Shown here: in pieces, positions 38,266 through 48,065 of the stretch
Position numbering within the stretch: the stretch's first letter is position 1
How the letters are laid out: each line of letters begins with the position of its first letter
Assembly: GCF_013074385.2 (NCBI RefSeq)
Contig: NZ_JABEYA020000016.1
Span: 80,468-144,467, forward strand
From: Vibrio ostreicida
Lineage (GTDB): Bacteria; Pseudomonadota; Gammaproteobacteria; Enterobacterales; Vibrionaceae
Direction of reading: 5' to 3'
DNA length: 64,000 nucleotides
Translations under genes and position numbers: made by a program
Notes under the pieces: model-generated
Seen by the model: the letters and a program-made list of their open reading frames with translations, nothing else
What the model was told of the DNA's origin: nothing
Database searches by the model: none

Positions 38266-39375
38266 ATGGCAAAACCCGCTGTACTGCATATTTGCCTCTC
38301 TAGGGGTTGGGGAGGCTTAGAGATGTATCCTATTCGAGTAGGTAAAGCATTGTTAGACCAAGGCTATAACGTTTACGGATTATGTATAACAGGAACACCA
38401 GTTTCTCGCGGCCTAGACGAGGCCGGAATCGAGGCATTTAGAGTCTCGAGCAAACCGGAGTTGATCCTTAATAAGTTATTTAAACTTAATAGGTGGCTGG
38501 AAGAAAGAAATGTAAATGTCATCCACTGTCACAAATCTGGAGATATTCTGATCTCAGCGCTTTTGAACTTACAGAAAAAGAGAAAGAACTTTTTTACTGA
38601 ACATATGGGTGTGACTAAGCCTAAAAAAGATCCATATCACAAATGGACCTACAGTCATATCGAGCAAGTTTTTTCCATTAGCGATGAAACCTACAAACGC
38701 AACTTATCAGCCTTACCCATCGATTCTAATCGAATCTCTCGTTTATGGCTTGGTACTAATATTCCTAGTCCTATAGAGTCGCCTGTGGAAAGCTCTCTTA
38801 TCAAAAAAGAAATGGGACTGAGTAGCGACATTATGATAATAGGTAATATAGGGAGAATATGTCCGGGAAAAGGCCAAAAAGAGCTTCTAGAAGCATTTGC
38901 GATCGTCGCTGAAAAGTTTCCAAAAACTCTTTTATTACTTGTCGGAGGTCTCAAAGTTTCAGAAGGATCAGACGCCTGTTTTGTAAAGTCGCTACAGGAT
39001 CGCATCACTGAACTTCGCCTCAACGAACGCGTAAAGCTAACTGGCTTTCGCAAAGATACAGAACGAATGTTGGCGGTTATGGATATCGTTTGCTTACCCA
39101 ATCATAATGAAGCCTTTGGACTCACAGCAATAGAAGCCATGGCGGCTAAAAAAGCGATAGTAGGGGCGAATACGGGGGCCTTGCCAGAAATTTTGGGGCC
39201 TATTGCCTTACTTTGCAATCCACTTAATCCAAAAGACATCGCGTCAAAAATCGAAAAATATTTATTAGATTCTAAATCAAAAGACAGAAACGCTGATTTA
39301 GCATACCAACGAGCCATGAAGGACTTCTCAATGGCATCACATATATCTAAACTTGAAAGATACTATGACAATTAA
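38266..39375 (+). CDS. Glycosyltransferase family 4, LPS core
   Basis: GT-B enzyme of 369 residues. The N-terminal CLSRGWGGLEMYPIRVGKAL binds acceptor, and the C-terminal half has IGNIGRICPGKGQKELLEAF and the donor-binding NHNEAFGLTAIEAMAA with the EX7E-type glutamates. A Shine-Dalgarno AGGGC precedes the ATG. It lies between hldD and the ligase waaL and is probably a core hexosyl- or heptosyltransferase; the sugar is not readable. Ends with an 11 bp overlap with waaL. Confidence 0.9.
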   Translation: MAKPAVLHICLSRGWGGLEMYPIRVGKALLDQGYNVYGLCITGTPVSRGLDEAGIEAFRVSSKPELILNKLFKLNRWLEERNVNVIHCHKSGDILISALLNLQKKRKNFFTEHMGVTKPKKDPYHKWTYSHIEQVFSISDETYKRNLSALPIDSNRISRLWLGTNIPSPIESPVESSLIKKEMGLSSDIMIIGNIGRICPGKGQKELLEAFAIVAEKFPKTLLLLVGGLKVSEGSDACFVKSLQDRITELRLNERVKLTGFRKDTERMLAVMDIVCLPNHNEAFGLTAIEAMAAKKAIVGANTGALPEILGPIALLCNPLNPKDIASKIEKYLLDSKSKDRNADLAYQRAMKDFSMASHISKLERYYDN

Positions 39376-40630
39376 TGTAAAACGAAACAATTATCTAATT
39401 TATTTCTCTTCAATATCAATTTTCCTTGTATTATTCTTCCTCCTCAGCACTAATAATTTTACTGTTGCCGTTGCTGCATTCACCGTAATTATATCGACCC
39501 TACTATTATTTATTAATCGAGAAAAAATCGGTTTCGACAATACAGATAAGTTAGTCGTAATCTGCTTAAGCTCCTACTTTCTATCGAACATACCTCTATC
39601 CATTATCGACTCAGGTGAATTTCGTTATTTTAGAGGGGCTTCTAGAATCGCACTATGCATTCCTGTCTACTTCTTTTTCAAATACATCGTAACAATAAAT
39701 GACTTCCATAAAAAACCTCTTATTTGGGGCACTATATTGGGTTCGTTAGGTGCGTTTTCAGTCGCTTTTTACCAGTTTTTTATTGAAGGAAGAATACGTG
39801 TAGATGGATTTTTATTTAGTATAAATTTTGGTTATTTATCTTGCCTGTTGGCGGTACTGTCCTTAACTCTTTTCACTTATAAATACTACCGCCCTTTACT
39901 CATCGTGAGTTTCTCTCTCTCGACTTTGGCTATGCTGATGACCCTCACTAGAGGCGCTATTTTAGCTCTCCCACTAGCTATACTGTTGATGGTGTTCCTA
40001 GACTTTAAAAAAATTGGATATACTAAAGCGTGCCTCGCTATAAGTATGGTGGCTATAATCTCTATTGGGTTATACCAAAACAGCCCATCGTTCAAACAAC
40101 GTGTAGATTATACTGTTAGTGAGACTAAGAAAGTAGCACAAGGCGACATTAGCAGAGCAAAGTCGACGGGAGGACGGATCATGCTTTGGCGAGCCTCGTT
40201 AGAAGCCTTTAAGATACGCCCTTTATTCGGGTTGACCTATCCCGAACGAGAAAGCCTTAATCTCGAATTAGCGGAAAGAGGCATCGTCAACAATTGGGTT
40301 GCTGGCGTCAAACGCGGCCATGCTCACAGCCAATATTTCGAGCAGATAGCGACTGGTGGACTGATTGGAGTTATCGCTCTTACCTTCACCCTACTCATTC
40401 CATTTATTTACTTTTTTAGAAAAAGAAAACGCTCTCAAGCAGCCTACATTGCTACGTTTTTTATTCTTGCATTATCGATTTGCTGTCTAACCGAAGTTGC
40501 TTTACAGCAAAACCTAATCAGTACATTTTATGGCTATATGCTTGCTTTATTATTCGCAGTTACTCAGCATGAAATCAACCAGAACGCCTTACATGGAGAA
40601 GTCAATGATAAGCTTGAGATTGAAACTTAG
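39365..40630 (+). CDS. waaL: O-antigen ligase WaaL
   Basis: Membrane protein of 421 residues with about eleven helices and the Wzy_C/O-antigen ligase domain. The large periplasmic loop has RIMLWRASLEAFKIRPLFGLTYPERESLN, and then RGHAHSQYFEQIATGGLIGV, with the conserved histidine and the ligase-like HNxxxxxxxxxGxxG pattern. It transfers undecaprenyl-linked O-antigen to lipid A-core in the periplasm. The ATG at 39365 overlaps the previous stop (ATGACAATTAA); a TTG four codons upstream is rejected. A Wzy activity cannot be excluded by sequence, but position in the core operon favours the ligase. Confidence 0.85.
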   Translation: MTINVKRNNYLIYFSSISIFLVLFFLLSTNNFTVAVAAFTVIISTLLLFINREKIGFDNTDKLVVICLSSYFLSNIPLSIIDSGEFRYFRGASRIALCIPVYFFFKYIVTINDFHKKPLIWGTILGSLGAFSVAFYQFFIEGRIRVDGFLFSINFGYLSCLLAVLSLTLFTYKYYRPLLIVSFSLSTLAMLMTLTRGAILALPLAILLMVFLDFKKIGYTKACLAISMVAIISIGLYQNSPSFKQRVDYTVSETKKVAQGDISRAKSTGGRIMLWRASLEAFKIRPLFGLTYPERESLNLELAERGIVNNWVAGVKRGHAHSQYFEQIATGGLIGVIALTFTLLIPFIYFFRKRKRSQAAYIATFFILALSICCLTEVALQQNLISTFYGYMLALLFAVTQHEINQNALHGEVNDKLEIET

Positions 40631-41159
40631 AAATAAATTCAAGATTACAGGCAAGCATAATATTTCCATTGACCCTTCCGCGAATATCAAAGGGTGTAGG
40701 TTGACTATCAAAGGATCAGGCAACCATATAGAGATAGGCAAAAATGTCAATCTAAGAGATAGCCACATTGAAATTGATGGTAATAACTGCACTTTGATAA
40801 TAGGCCACAACTCAGTCATTGGTCATAACTGCTACCTGTCCTCACGAGAAAATAATACGACCCTCCGAATTGGTGAAGGCTGTATGTTTTCAAGAAATAT
40901 AAAAATCATGACGAGCGACGGACATAATATCCTAAAGAACGGGCAAAGGATTAACCCTGCAAAGGGGATATCAATTGGTAATCGGGTATGGCTTGCAGAC
41001 AATGTGACAGTCTTAAAGGGCGTTGAAATAGGAGAAAGTGCCATTGTAGGTATTAACTCCACATTGACTAAATCTATTGCCTCTGGTGTTATTGCTGCTG
41101 GCAACCCTGCAAAGGAAGTTCAAAATAATGTCCTATGGCAACATGAGTTAACCTATTAA
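40605..41159 (+). CDS. Hexapeptide-repeat (LbH) O-acetyltransferase
   Basis: Left-handed beta-helix protein of 184 residues. The hexapeptide rhythm runs from IGKNVNLRDSHIEI through IGHNSVIGHNCYLSS to IGNRVWLADNVTVLKGVEIGESAIVGINSTLTKSIASGVIAAGNPAKEV, the last part being the typical CoA-binding end of WbbJ/WcaF-like enzymes. A strong GGAGAAG Shine-Dalgarno precedes the ATG at 40605, giving MISLRLKL; this start overlaps waaL by 26 bp. Probably acetylates a core or O-unit sugar. Confidence 0.87.
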   Translation: MISLRLKLRNKFKITGKHNISIDPSANIKGCRLTIKGSGNHIEIGKNVNLRDSHIEIDGNNCTLIIGHNSVIGHNCYLSSRENNTTLRIGEGCMFSRNIKIMTSDGHNILKNGQRINPAKGISIGNRVWLADNVTVLKGVEIGESAIVGINSTLTKSIASGVIAAGNPAKEVQNNVLWQHELTY

Positions 41160-41191
41160 ATGTACTTGTTCTTTAAAGTAGTCATTCAAAC

Positions 41192-42220
41192 ATGAAAATT
41201 CTTATCATCGGCCCGTCTTGGGTAGGCGACATGGTCATGTCGCAAAGCCTATACACCACACTCAAACGCCAGCACCCAAGCGCCAAGATAGACGTGCTCG
41301 CTCCAGCTTGGTGCAAGCCCATTCTCGAAAGAATGCCTGAAGTCAATCAAGCACTCGAAATGCCAATGGGCCATGGAGAATTCAACCTTCTTGGTCGCCG
41401 ATCTCTAGGTAAAGCGCTCGCAAAATCTGGGTATACCCATGCTTATGTTTTGCCCAATTCAGCCAAATCGGCCCTGATCCCTTGGTTTGCAGGAATTCCA
41501 ATACGAACGGGGTGGAAAGGAGAATTTCGCTATGGCCTACTGACTGATCTTAGAACTGATAAACGAATGTTCCAATACATGGTTGAGCGCTATGTGGCTT
41601 TAGCTTCAGAAAATAGCGCGATGCAATCAAATGTCTCATTAGCACAGTGCCCAAGACCTCAGTTGCGGGTTGACAAGGCTTTACAAGAGAAGGTTTGTCA
41701 GCGGTTACAATTATCACTGAAACCGCCTATTGTCGGTTTGTGCCCCGGCGCTGAGTTTGGACCAGCAAAACGCTGGCCAGATGCCCATTATGCTGAATTG
41801 GCAAAACATCTTATCAACAAGGGACAACAAGTCTGGTTGTTTGGCTCGGTAAAAGACAAGCAAGTCACCGAGAAGATTCGATCAGCATTGACGCCATCTC
41901 AGCAAAAAGCCTGTTTCAATCTAGCGGGCGAGACGACACTAGTGGAAGCGGTCGATCTTCTCGCGGCTTGTCACACCGTTATATCGAACGATTCTGGTTT
42001 GATGCATGTGTCTGCGGCAGTTGGCTGCAACATCATTGCTATTTATGGTTCTAGCTCACCAAAATACACGCCACCCCTGACCGAGCAACTCGCAATGGTG
42101 CATAATGACGTCGAATGCCGCCCGTGTTTTAAGCGAGAGTGCCCACTTGGTCATCAAGACTGCTTAAATAAGCTGATGCCCACCCAAGTTATCTCTGCTG
42201 TAGAAAAATTCATTGAGTAA
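41192..42220 (+). CDS. waaF: ADP-heptose:LPS heptosyltransferase II
   Basis: GT9 enzyme of 342 residues that adds the second L,D-heptose to the inner core. The N-terminal ILIIGPSWVGDMVMSQSLY and the donor-site region LCPGAEFGPAKRWPDAHYAEL match WaaF (residues ~183-203), as does ISNDSGLMHVSAAVG near 268-282. CRPCFKRECPLGHQDCL carries clustered cysteines typical for WaaF. Length is close to E. coli WaaF. Confidence 0.95.
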   Translation: MKILIIGPSWVGDMVMSQSLYTTLKRQHPSAKIDVLAPAWCKPILERMPEVNQALEMPMGHGEFNLLGRRSLGKALAKSGYTHAYVLPNSAKSALIPWFAGIPIRTGWKGEFRYGLLTDLRTDKRMFQYMVERYVALASENSAMQSNVSLAQCPRPQLRVDKALQEKVCQRLQLSLKPPIVGLCPGAEFGPAKRWPDAHYAELAKHLINKGQQVWLFGSVKDKQVTEKIRSALTPSQQKACFNLAGETTLVEAVDLLAACHTVISNDSGLMHVSAAVGCNIIAIYGSSSPKYTPPLTEQLAMVHNDVECRPCFKRECPLGHQDCLNKLMPTQVISAVEKFIE

Positions 42221-42226
42221 TAATTT

Positions 42227-43243
42227 ATGAAACATCTTTGGTTTGAACGTGGTGCTTACGCATCCAAAAAAGCACGAAAATTTATCCACACTGAGTTTTG
42301 CCCTGAAAACATCAAAAATATCGCAGTGATTCGCCATGCGGCGCTGGGCGATCAGGTGATTGTCAGACCTTTTTTGATTGAAGCTCGTAAGTTTTTTCCT
42401 AATGCAAAAATCACATTAGTCGCAGTTTCAAACTATATGTACGGCATTCCCAGCGATTTGGCGGATAGTACCCTTGTCATGCCCGGTCGAGATAAAAAGT
42501 CCACTACCTCTTTCAAAGATAAAATCAAAAATATACAACAGCTGGGCGAGCAAGATATCCTGTTCGACTTAGCCAGCACCAATCGTTCACACTGGATGGT
42601 GGCACTCAGCAAAGCAAAATTGAAAATAGGTTTTCCCTACAAACCCTATTTATGTGGACCCCTGTTCAATATGGCCGTATTTCGTTCAGACTTTCAGCCC
42701 GAAGTAGAATGCATGCTTGATACGCTAAAGCTGTTGGGACATAACCCATCACGCCCTTTGGAATTTGGTTACCCTGATCATCGCCAACTGCAAGACACCG
42801 AGAACCCATTTATTCTTTACTTTAACGGGGCATCTCAGCTGCGCAAAATCTTAACTAAAGAACAAATGTATTCTGTTCTAAAAAAGGCGATACAAGATCA
42901 CCCTCATCATATGCATGTCTACCTTGAAGGACAAAATGATTTTGAAAAAGGCGACTTTTTCCAAGAACTGACTCAATATAACAATTTCAAGATTCAGCCC
43001 TGCTTACCTCTTGAAGATCTGGTTTCTCTCACAGCAAAGGCAACCTTAATGATTGCACCGGATACTGGGGTTAGAAACGTGGCGATCGCCACCCACACAC
43101 CAAGTGTTGGCATTTTTTATGCCACGGTCCCGTTTAGGTACACGCCTCTGTATGAAAAACATCATGTTGTCATGAATGCGAATGGCGATATACCTACTAC
43201 TGAACAAATAACACAAGCTATCACTGACGCCCTGAGTGACTAG
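42227..43243 (+). CDS. Glycosyltransferase family 9, heptosyltransferase-like
   Basis: GT9 protein of 338 residues starting 6 bp after waaF. It has NIAVIRHAALGDQVIVRPFL (residues ~31-50) and the C-terminal APDTGVRNVAIATHTPSVGIFY loop, where the histidine is shifted relative to the classical DTGxMHxAAA motif. It probably adds a heptose or another sugar to the core. It differs clearly from waaF (42 kb neighbour) and from the GT9 proteins at 50741 and 52696. Confidence 0.85.
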   Translation: MKHLWFERGAYASKKARKFIHTEFCPENIKNIAVIRHAALGDQVIVRPFLIEARKFFPNAKITLVAVSNYMYGIPSDLADSTLVMPGRDKKSTTSFKDKIKNIQQLGEQDILFDLASTNRSHWMVALSKAKLKIGFPYKPYLCGPLFNMAVFRSDFQPEVECMLDTLKLLGHNPSRPLEFGYPDHRQLQDTENPFILYFNGASQLRKILTKEQMYSVLKKAIQDHPHHMHVYLEGQNDFEKGDFFQELTQYNNFKIQPCLPLEDLVSLTAKATLMIAPDTGVRNVAIATHTPSVGIFYATVPFRYTPLYEKHHVVMNANGDIPTTEQITQAITDALSD

Positions 43244-43302
43244 GTTGTAGACATGGATCATGTCTTGTAACAATCAGTATAAACAAGAAGAGAATTAGCC
43301 CA

Positions 43303-44091
43303 ATGAACAACTTACCGATATTGATCGCCAATCGAATGATCCGTCTAACGGGTAATATTTTTAAAATCTTATCGTACCCGTTTCATTATCTATTCCCCAA
43401 CAAGCGTTTTACCATTCCTGCTTATTCTCCTGCTAAGATAAGATTGTCTAGCTCAAGACGAATTCCGCGTCAGATTTGGCAAACCAATTTTACTGATCAA
43501 GCAGCGCTGCCTGTCTATCTTAATTATTTATTCAATCGAATGCTGACTTTGCACTGTGACTACCATTACGTCAGCACTGAGGCTAGAGGGAAATACCTCG
43601 AAGAAAATGCCTCTCCAGACGTATATGATGCCTACTCGAGGCTCACAAATGGTGCGGCGCAAGCTGATCTGTGGCGCCTCGTCGTCCTCAACCAGAAAGG
43701 CGGCATCTACATGGATATTGATGCAACGGTTGTCTGGTCCCTAGATAAACTGTTGGGCAATGAGCACGACTCGCTTTACATCAAAGTCGACAATAACTCT
43801 CGCTATACTAATTATTTTATTGCTTCGGCCCCCCAGAACCCAATTCTAGAGCAAGCCATTGAAAATGCGGTTTATAACGTAAACAATTACGAGGCGTCGA
43901 TGGGCGTCTACCATTCAACAGGGCCAACTGTTCTGCACAACCTATTAATTGACCGCGATGATGTTAACTCACGCGATCGAAAGTTTGTGTGTATTCAGGG
44001 CACCTTTACCAATGAGCATTTTCAGTATATCGATAAACCTCGCGGTAAATGGACTCATATCGACCCTAATGAACTTGTTAAGAAGAAATGA
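43303..44091 (+). CDS. Glycosyltransferase family 32-like (DXD-containing)
   Basis: Protein of 262 residues with an N-terminal membrane-associated helix (LTGNIFKILSYPFHYLF) and a GT32-type domain: RRIPRQIWQT, AAQADLWRLVVLNQKGGIYMDIDATVV, in which DID is the metal-binding DXD motif, and the later STGPTVL. GT32 members are hexosyltransferases acting on LPS or capsular sugars. It overlaps waaA by 4 bp, so the two are co-translated. Confidence 0.87.
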   Translation: MNNLPILIANRMIRLTGNIFKILSYPFHYLFPNKRFTIPAYSPAKIRLSSSRRIPRQIWQTNFTDQAALPVYLNYLFNRMLTLHCDYHYVSTEARGKYLEENASPDVYDAYSRLTNGAAQADLWRLVVLNQKGGIYMDIDATVVWSLDKLLGNEHDSLYIKVDNNSRYTNYFIASAPQNPILEQAIENAVYNVNNYEASMGVYHSTGPTVLHNLLIDRDDVNSRDRKFVCIQGTFTNEHFQYIDKPRGKWTHIDPNELVKKK

Positions 44092-45368
44092 TTATTCGAC
44101 TGATATACAACGCGTTACTTTCCATAGTTGCCCCTGTCTTACTGTATGGACTTTTCAGAAAAAGATCGGGAAAGCCCAGTGTCGGTCAACGCTGGAAGGA
44201 GCATTTCGGGTTATCCGACCCTCTCGATAGCCCCTCAACACCGCTTTGGATTCATGCGGTCTCAGTCGGCGAGACAATAGCCGCAACCCCCTTAATCAGA
44301 AAGCTAAAAAAGCAACACCCTACGTTGACCATTTTACTTACCACAACGACGCCTACAGGTGCTGAACAAGCAAAATCATTGGGCGACTTAGTTGAGCATA
44401 GATATATGCCCATAGACTTTGGCTTTGCGGTCAGACAATTTTTAAAAAGAGTCCGTCCCAGTCAATTATTGATTATTGAAACAGAGTTATGGCCCAACAC
44501 TCTCATCAATGTTCGCAATGCTGGTCTTCCCATCACCATTATTAATGCACGACTTTCAGAAAAATCTTTTTCTGGTTATCAGAAGGTTAGGCCCTTATTC
44601 AATTTGATGGTGCCCTCATTGACTCAAGTATTGTGCCAGTATGATAGTGATGCGGAAAGGTTTCGACGATTGGGCCTTCCAGAAGAAAGGCTAGCCGTCA
44701 CTGGTTCGATTAAATTTGATATTGAGATTAATCAAGGTGCAATAGATGACGCGATTCAGTTAAAACGCGCTATCGGCACGACAAGGCCAGTGTGGGTAGC
44801 GGCAAGCACTCACAAAGGGGAGGATGAAATCGTCCTCTCGGCGCACGAACAGCTCCTACGTTCCTTACCAAACGCATTACTTATTTTGGTCCCAAGACAT
44901 CCTGAACGCTTTGAATCGGTGGCCCAAATGTCAAGCTCGCTTGGTCACACCGTGACACGCACCAGTGGGCAAGAGATCGATTCACACACTCAGATTTATA
45001 TTGGTAACACCATGGGGGAAATGTTGACGCTTATTGGCGCCTCTGACGTTTGCTTTATGGGCGGAAGTCTGGTCGGAATGAAAGTCGGTGGGCATAATCT
45101 TTTGGAGCCAGCGGCATTGGCGAAACCTATCTTGACAGGACCAAGCTATTATAATTTTACCGATATTGCGGAATCCCTGATCGCTGAAGATGCCTGTCAG
45201 GTAGTGACCAATGCTGATGAACTGTATCAAGCCCTTTACGCCTTACTCAATACCCCACACTCGTGCCAGACTATGGGGAGCAAAGCCTTGCACGTGGTAG
45301 CAAGCAGTTCCGGTGCATTGAATAAGACCATTCACCATATCACGTTGCAACAAGGTGCCTCTCTATGA
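44088..45368 (+). CDS. waaA: 3-deoxy-D-manno-octulosonic acid transferase WaaA (KdtA)
   Basis: GT30 enzyme of 426 residues that adds Kdo from CMP-Kdo to lipid IVA at the inner membrane. After an N-terminal membrane anchor come WIHAVSVGETIAATPLI with the catalytic glutamate, TTTTPTGAEQA, IIETELWPN, and AASTHKGEDE. FMGGSLVGMKVGGHNLLEPAAL near residue 325 is the donor site. A kdkA gene at 49923 suggests that only one Kdo is added and then phosphorylated, as in Vibrio and Haemophilus. Confidence 0.96.
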   Translation: MIIRLIYNALLSIVAPVLLYGLFRKRSGKPSVGQRWKEHFGLSDPLDSPSTPLWIHAVSVGETIAATPLIRKLKKQHPTLTILLTTTTPTGAEQAKSLGDLVEHRYMPIDFGFAVRQFLKRVRPSQLLIIETELWPNTLINVRNAGLPITIINARLSEKSFSGYQKVRPLFNLMVPSLTQVLCQYDSDAERFRRLGLPEERLAVTGSIKFDIEINQGAIDDAIQLKRAIGTTRPVWVAASTHKGEDEIVLSAHEQLLRSLPNALLILVPRHPERFESVAQMSSSLGHTVTRTSGQEIDSHTQIYIGNTMGEMLTLIGASDVCFMGGSLVGMKVGGHNLLEPAALAKPILTGPSYYNFTDIAESLIAEDACQVVTNADELYQALYALLNTPHSCQTMGSKALHVVASSSGALNKTIHHITLQQGASL

Positions 45369-45745
45369 AAAAGCTTATCGTTGATCTCGATGGAACATTG
45401 ACTCAAGCCAACACATCAGATTACAAAAATGTCTTACCCAGACTTGACGTGATCGAACAGATCAAAACATACAAACAGCAAGGCTTTATTATTGTCATTG
45501 CAACCGCTCGCAATATGCGCACCTATGAAGGCAATGTCGGCAAAATTAATATTCATACTTTGCCAATCATTACAGAGTGGTTAGACAAACATCATGTCCC
45601 TTACGATGAAATCATTGTCGGTAAACCATGGTGTGGCCATGAAGGCTTCTACATCGACGACCGTGCGGTCAGGCCTTCTGAGTTCACAACCTTAAGTTTT
45701 GACGAAATCAACCAGTTGTTTGAAAAGGAAAAATCATGTTCCTAA
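45365..45745 (+). CDS. HAD-superfamily phosphatase, EcbF/BcbF capsule type
   Basis: Compact HAD protein of 126 residues. The nucleophile motif is DLDGTLT (D7 and D9), then IATARNMRTYEGNVGKINIHTLPIITEWL and VGKPWCGHEGFYIDDRAVRP, an end characteristic of the small capsule-biosynthesis phosphatases EcbF/BcbF. No cap domain, so a sugar phosphate or small phosphate ester is a likely substrate. It overlaps waaA by 4 bp and the NTase/kinase fusion by 10 bp, so it belongs to that module. Confidence 0.85.
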   Translation: MKKLIVDLDGTLTQANTSDYKNVLPRLDVIEQIKTYKQQGFIIVIATARNMRTYEGNVGKINIHTLPIITEWLDKHHVPYDEIIVGKPWCGHEGFYIDDRAVRPSEFTTLSFDEINQLFEKEKSCS

Positions 45746-47322
45746 TCATGTCCGGTGCCTATATCGGACAAGAACTTGAGTCTGAGTTTGGCCAACTTCC
45801 TCCCAGTTTTTTGCCTTTGGGCAACAAGCGATTATTTCAACATCAAGTGTCATTGGCGCCCAAAAGTACAGATACTTATCTCTCGGTCCCCGAATCTTTC
45901 ACCATCTCTCCGATTGATAAAACGTGGCTAGATAGCCAGAATGTGACCGTACTTTCTACACCCGATGGATTAAGTCTTGGTGCTTCTTTAGTGGCGGCTT
46001 TAAACTTATCAGGCCATGGCCTAGATAAACCCTTGCATATCCTTTACGGAGATACCCTGTATCGTGAACTTCCAGTTGGGGATGACCTCGCCAGTATTTC
46101 TTACACAAAAGACAGCTATCACTGGGCAGTACTCACCAACGACAGTGCGCATTGGTTAAATGACGGCAATCATTCAATTTCAGGTGAAGCCCAAAGGATC
46201 ATCGACGGATACTTTAAGTTTAGTAATCCTCGCGAACTCATTAAATGCATCACCCAATGTGAGTGGAACTTCATACAAGGGTTGAACAAATATCACCAGT
46301 CGGTTGGATTAACAGCAATCGACTCATCAGGCTGGCTCGACTTTGGCCATGTTAATACTTACTATCGCTCTAAAGCCGACTTTACCACTCAGCGCTCTTT
46401 TAATGAGCTCACAATCACACCAAAGTGGATTGAAAAATCGAGTACAAAAAGTGAAAAGATTGCCGCAGAAGCCAACTGGTTCGCCTCGCTTCCCGCAGCA
46501 TTGCGCGGCAATATTCCACAATTTATGGGCACAAACGATCACAATGGTAAAATATCCTATCGACTAGAATATTTGCATTTAACTGCCCTTAACGAGTTAT
46601 TTGTCTTCGCCAAGCTTCCTTCCCAAACATGGCGCCAGATACTCATTAGCTGTATTGACTTTCTGAAGCAATGCCGTGAGCACAAAGCGCCAAGCAAAGC
46701 ACCTTCAAATACGTTGAGTCAGCTTTTCAGTCTTAAAACCAAACAAAGACTTGTCGAATATTGCGGCCAACACCAGATCACTCTGGAACAAAAGTGGAGC
46801 CTGAATGGTTCGGACATGGTCTCAATCTCAGAAATCTTATCCGATAGCGCCACACACCTACCTAACCAACACAGCCTCGACACAGTCCTTCATGGGGATT
46901 TCTGCTTTAGTAATATTCTTTATGATTTTCGAGCAAGTAAAGTCAAAACGATCGATCCCCGCGGCATTACACCAGAGGGAGAAAAGACACTCTACGGTGA
47001 CTTGCGATACGATATTGCAAAGCTCAGTCATTCCGTTTTAGGCCTCTATGACTGGATCATTGCAGGCTACTTCGACGTCGACATCAACGAAGACGCCATT
47101 TCATTTGATATTGCTGGCGAAAATCGACACAAAGAAACGCAACAGGCCTTCATTGAGCTGGTCGAAAAAGAATTTGGGCTTTCAGCAAAAAATCTCTATG
47201 CTATGCAAATACAACTTTTTCTTTCAATGCTACCACTGCACGCAGACAACCCTTTGCGCCAGAACGCACTGTTTGCCAATGCATTTCGTCTCCATCAAAT
47301 TCTCCTTAGGCTAAAACAATGA
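45736..47322 (+). CDS. Fusion of a degenerate nucleotidyltransferase-like domain and an APH/choline-kinase-like domain
   Basis: Protein of 528 residues. The N-terminal half (about 1-230) follows the NTP-transferase fold, but its loop reads MSGAYIGQELESEFGQLPPSFLPLGNKRLFQHQ, without the usual GxGxR and PK residues, so catalysis there is doubtful. The C-terminal half has kinase motifs: VLHGDFCFSN with H386, D388 and N393, and IDPRG with D407, as in aminoglycoside/choline kinases. A clean AAGGA Shine-Dalgarno fixes the ATG. It probably phosphorylates a small molecule or sugar for a core substituent. Substrate unknown. Confidence 0.72.
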   Translation: MFLIMSGAYIGQELESEFGQLPPSFLPLGNKRLFQHQVSLAPKSTDTYLSVPESFTISPIDKTWLDSQNVTVLSTPDGLSLGASLVAALNLSGHGLDKPLHILYGDTLYRELPVGDDLASISYTKDSYHWAVLTNDSAHWLNDGNHSISGEAQRIIDGYFKFSNPRELIKCITQCEWNFIQGLNKYHQSVGLTAIDSSGWLDFGHVNTYYRSKADFTTQRSFNELTITPKWIEKSSTKSEKIAAEANWFASLPAALRGNIPQFMGTNDHNGKISYRLEYLHLTALNELFVFAKLPSQTWRQILISCIDFLKQCREHKAPSKAPSNTLSQLFSLKTKQRLVEYCGQHQITLEQKWSLNGSDMVSISEILSDSATHLPNQHSLDTVLHGDFCFSNILYDFRASKVKTIDPRGITPEGEKTLYGDLRYDIAKLSHSVLGLYDWIIAGYFDVDINEDAISFDIAGENRHKETQQAFIELVEKEFGLSAKNLYAMQIQLFLSMLPLHADNPLRQNALFANAFRLHQILLRLKQ

Positions 47323-48065
47323 TCGTAATTCCGATGGCGGGCATGAGCTCGCGCTTTTTCAAAGCGGGTTATAATAAACCTAAGTACATGCTTGAAGCAC
47401 ACGGTGAAACGCTGTTTGAACACTCAGTGAAAAGCTTTTGTCGCTATTTCTCCGCTTTGCCTTTTCTTTTTATTGTAAAAGATGTGTTTGATACCCCTGA
47501 ATTCGTGAGCCAAAAAGCGAAACAATTAGGTATTTCTGAATTTTATATCGCGACTCTCACAGAAGAGACACGAGGTCAGGCTGAAACGGTCACGCTCGGT
47601 CTGGAGCAGTTAGAAAAACAAGGTCATGGTTATACCGGCCCGATCACTGTGTTCAATATTGACACGTTTCGACCTGATTTTGAGTTTCCTGATCTGGCCT
47701 CCACAAGCAATGGATACTTAGAAGTATTTAAAGGGAGTGGCGATAACTGGTCTTTCGCGAAACCGAAATCACCCGATTCCACACAAGTGGTTCAAACGGC
47801 TGAAAAGAATCCTATTTCTGATCTTTGCAGCACAGGTCTGTATCATTTTGGACAAAAACAAGATTACTTAGATATTTACTACCAATACTTAGCTAAGCCT
47901 CAAACCGAGTGGGAGAAAGGCGAACTCTACATTGCGCCCCTCTACAACCTTTTGATAGAGAAAGGATTTAGGGTAGATTATCACCTCATTGAACGAAACG
48001 AGGTTGTTTTCTGTGGTGTTCCTAGCGAATATACTGACTTTTTAAATCAACCGAATAAATCATGA
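47319..48065 (+). CDS. Nucleotidyltransferase-like capsule/LPS biosynthesis protein
   Basis: Protein of 248 residues with an apparently intact nucleotidyltransferase start, IPMAGMSSRFFKAGYNKPKYMLEAHGETLFEHSV. The arginine and the lysine of PKYML are in the expected places, in contrast to the previous gene. VFNIDTFRPDF has a metal-site-like aspartate. It overlaps both neighbours by 4 bp. It may activate the product of the kinase and phosphatase genes upstream, or simply resemble sugar-nucleotide enzymes. Function not established. Confidence 0.75.
   Translation: MIVIPMAGMSSRFFKAGYNKPKYMLEAHGETLFEHSVKSFCRYFSALPFLFIVKDVFDTPEFVSQKAKQLGISEFYIATLTEETRGQAETVTLGLEQLEKQGHGYTGPITVFNIDTFRPDFEFPDLASTSNGYLEVFKGSGDNWSFAKPKSPDSTQVVQTAEKNPISDLCSTGLYHFGQKQDYLDIYYQYLAKPQTEWEKGELYIAPLYNLLIEKGFRVDYHLIERNEVVFCGVPSEYTDFLNQPNKS

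Noticed and set aside
39365..40630. Second Wzy polymerase
   Set aside because: Same superfamily, but it lies in the core operon with waaF and waaA and has the ligase-type periplasmic loop; a ligase is more likely.
45736..47322. Frameshifted pair of genes
   Set aside because: The frame is open throughout and both domains are in phase, so it is a true fusion and not an error.
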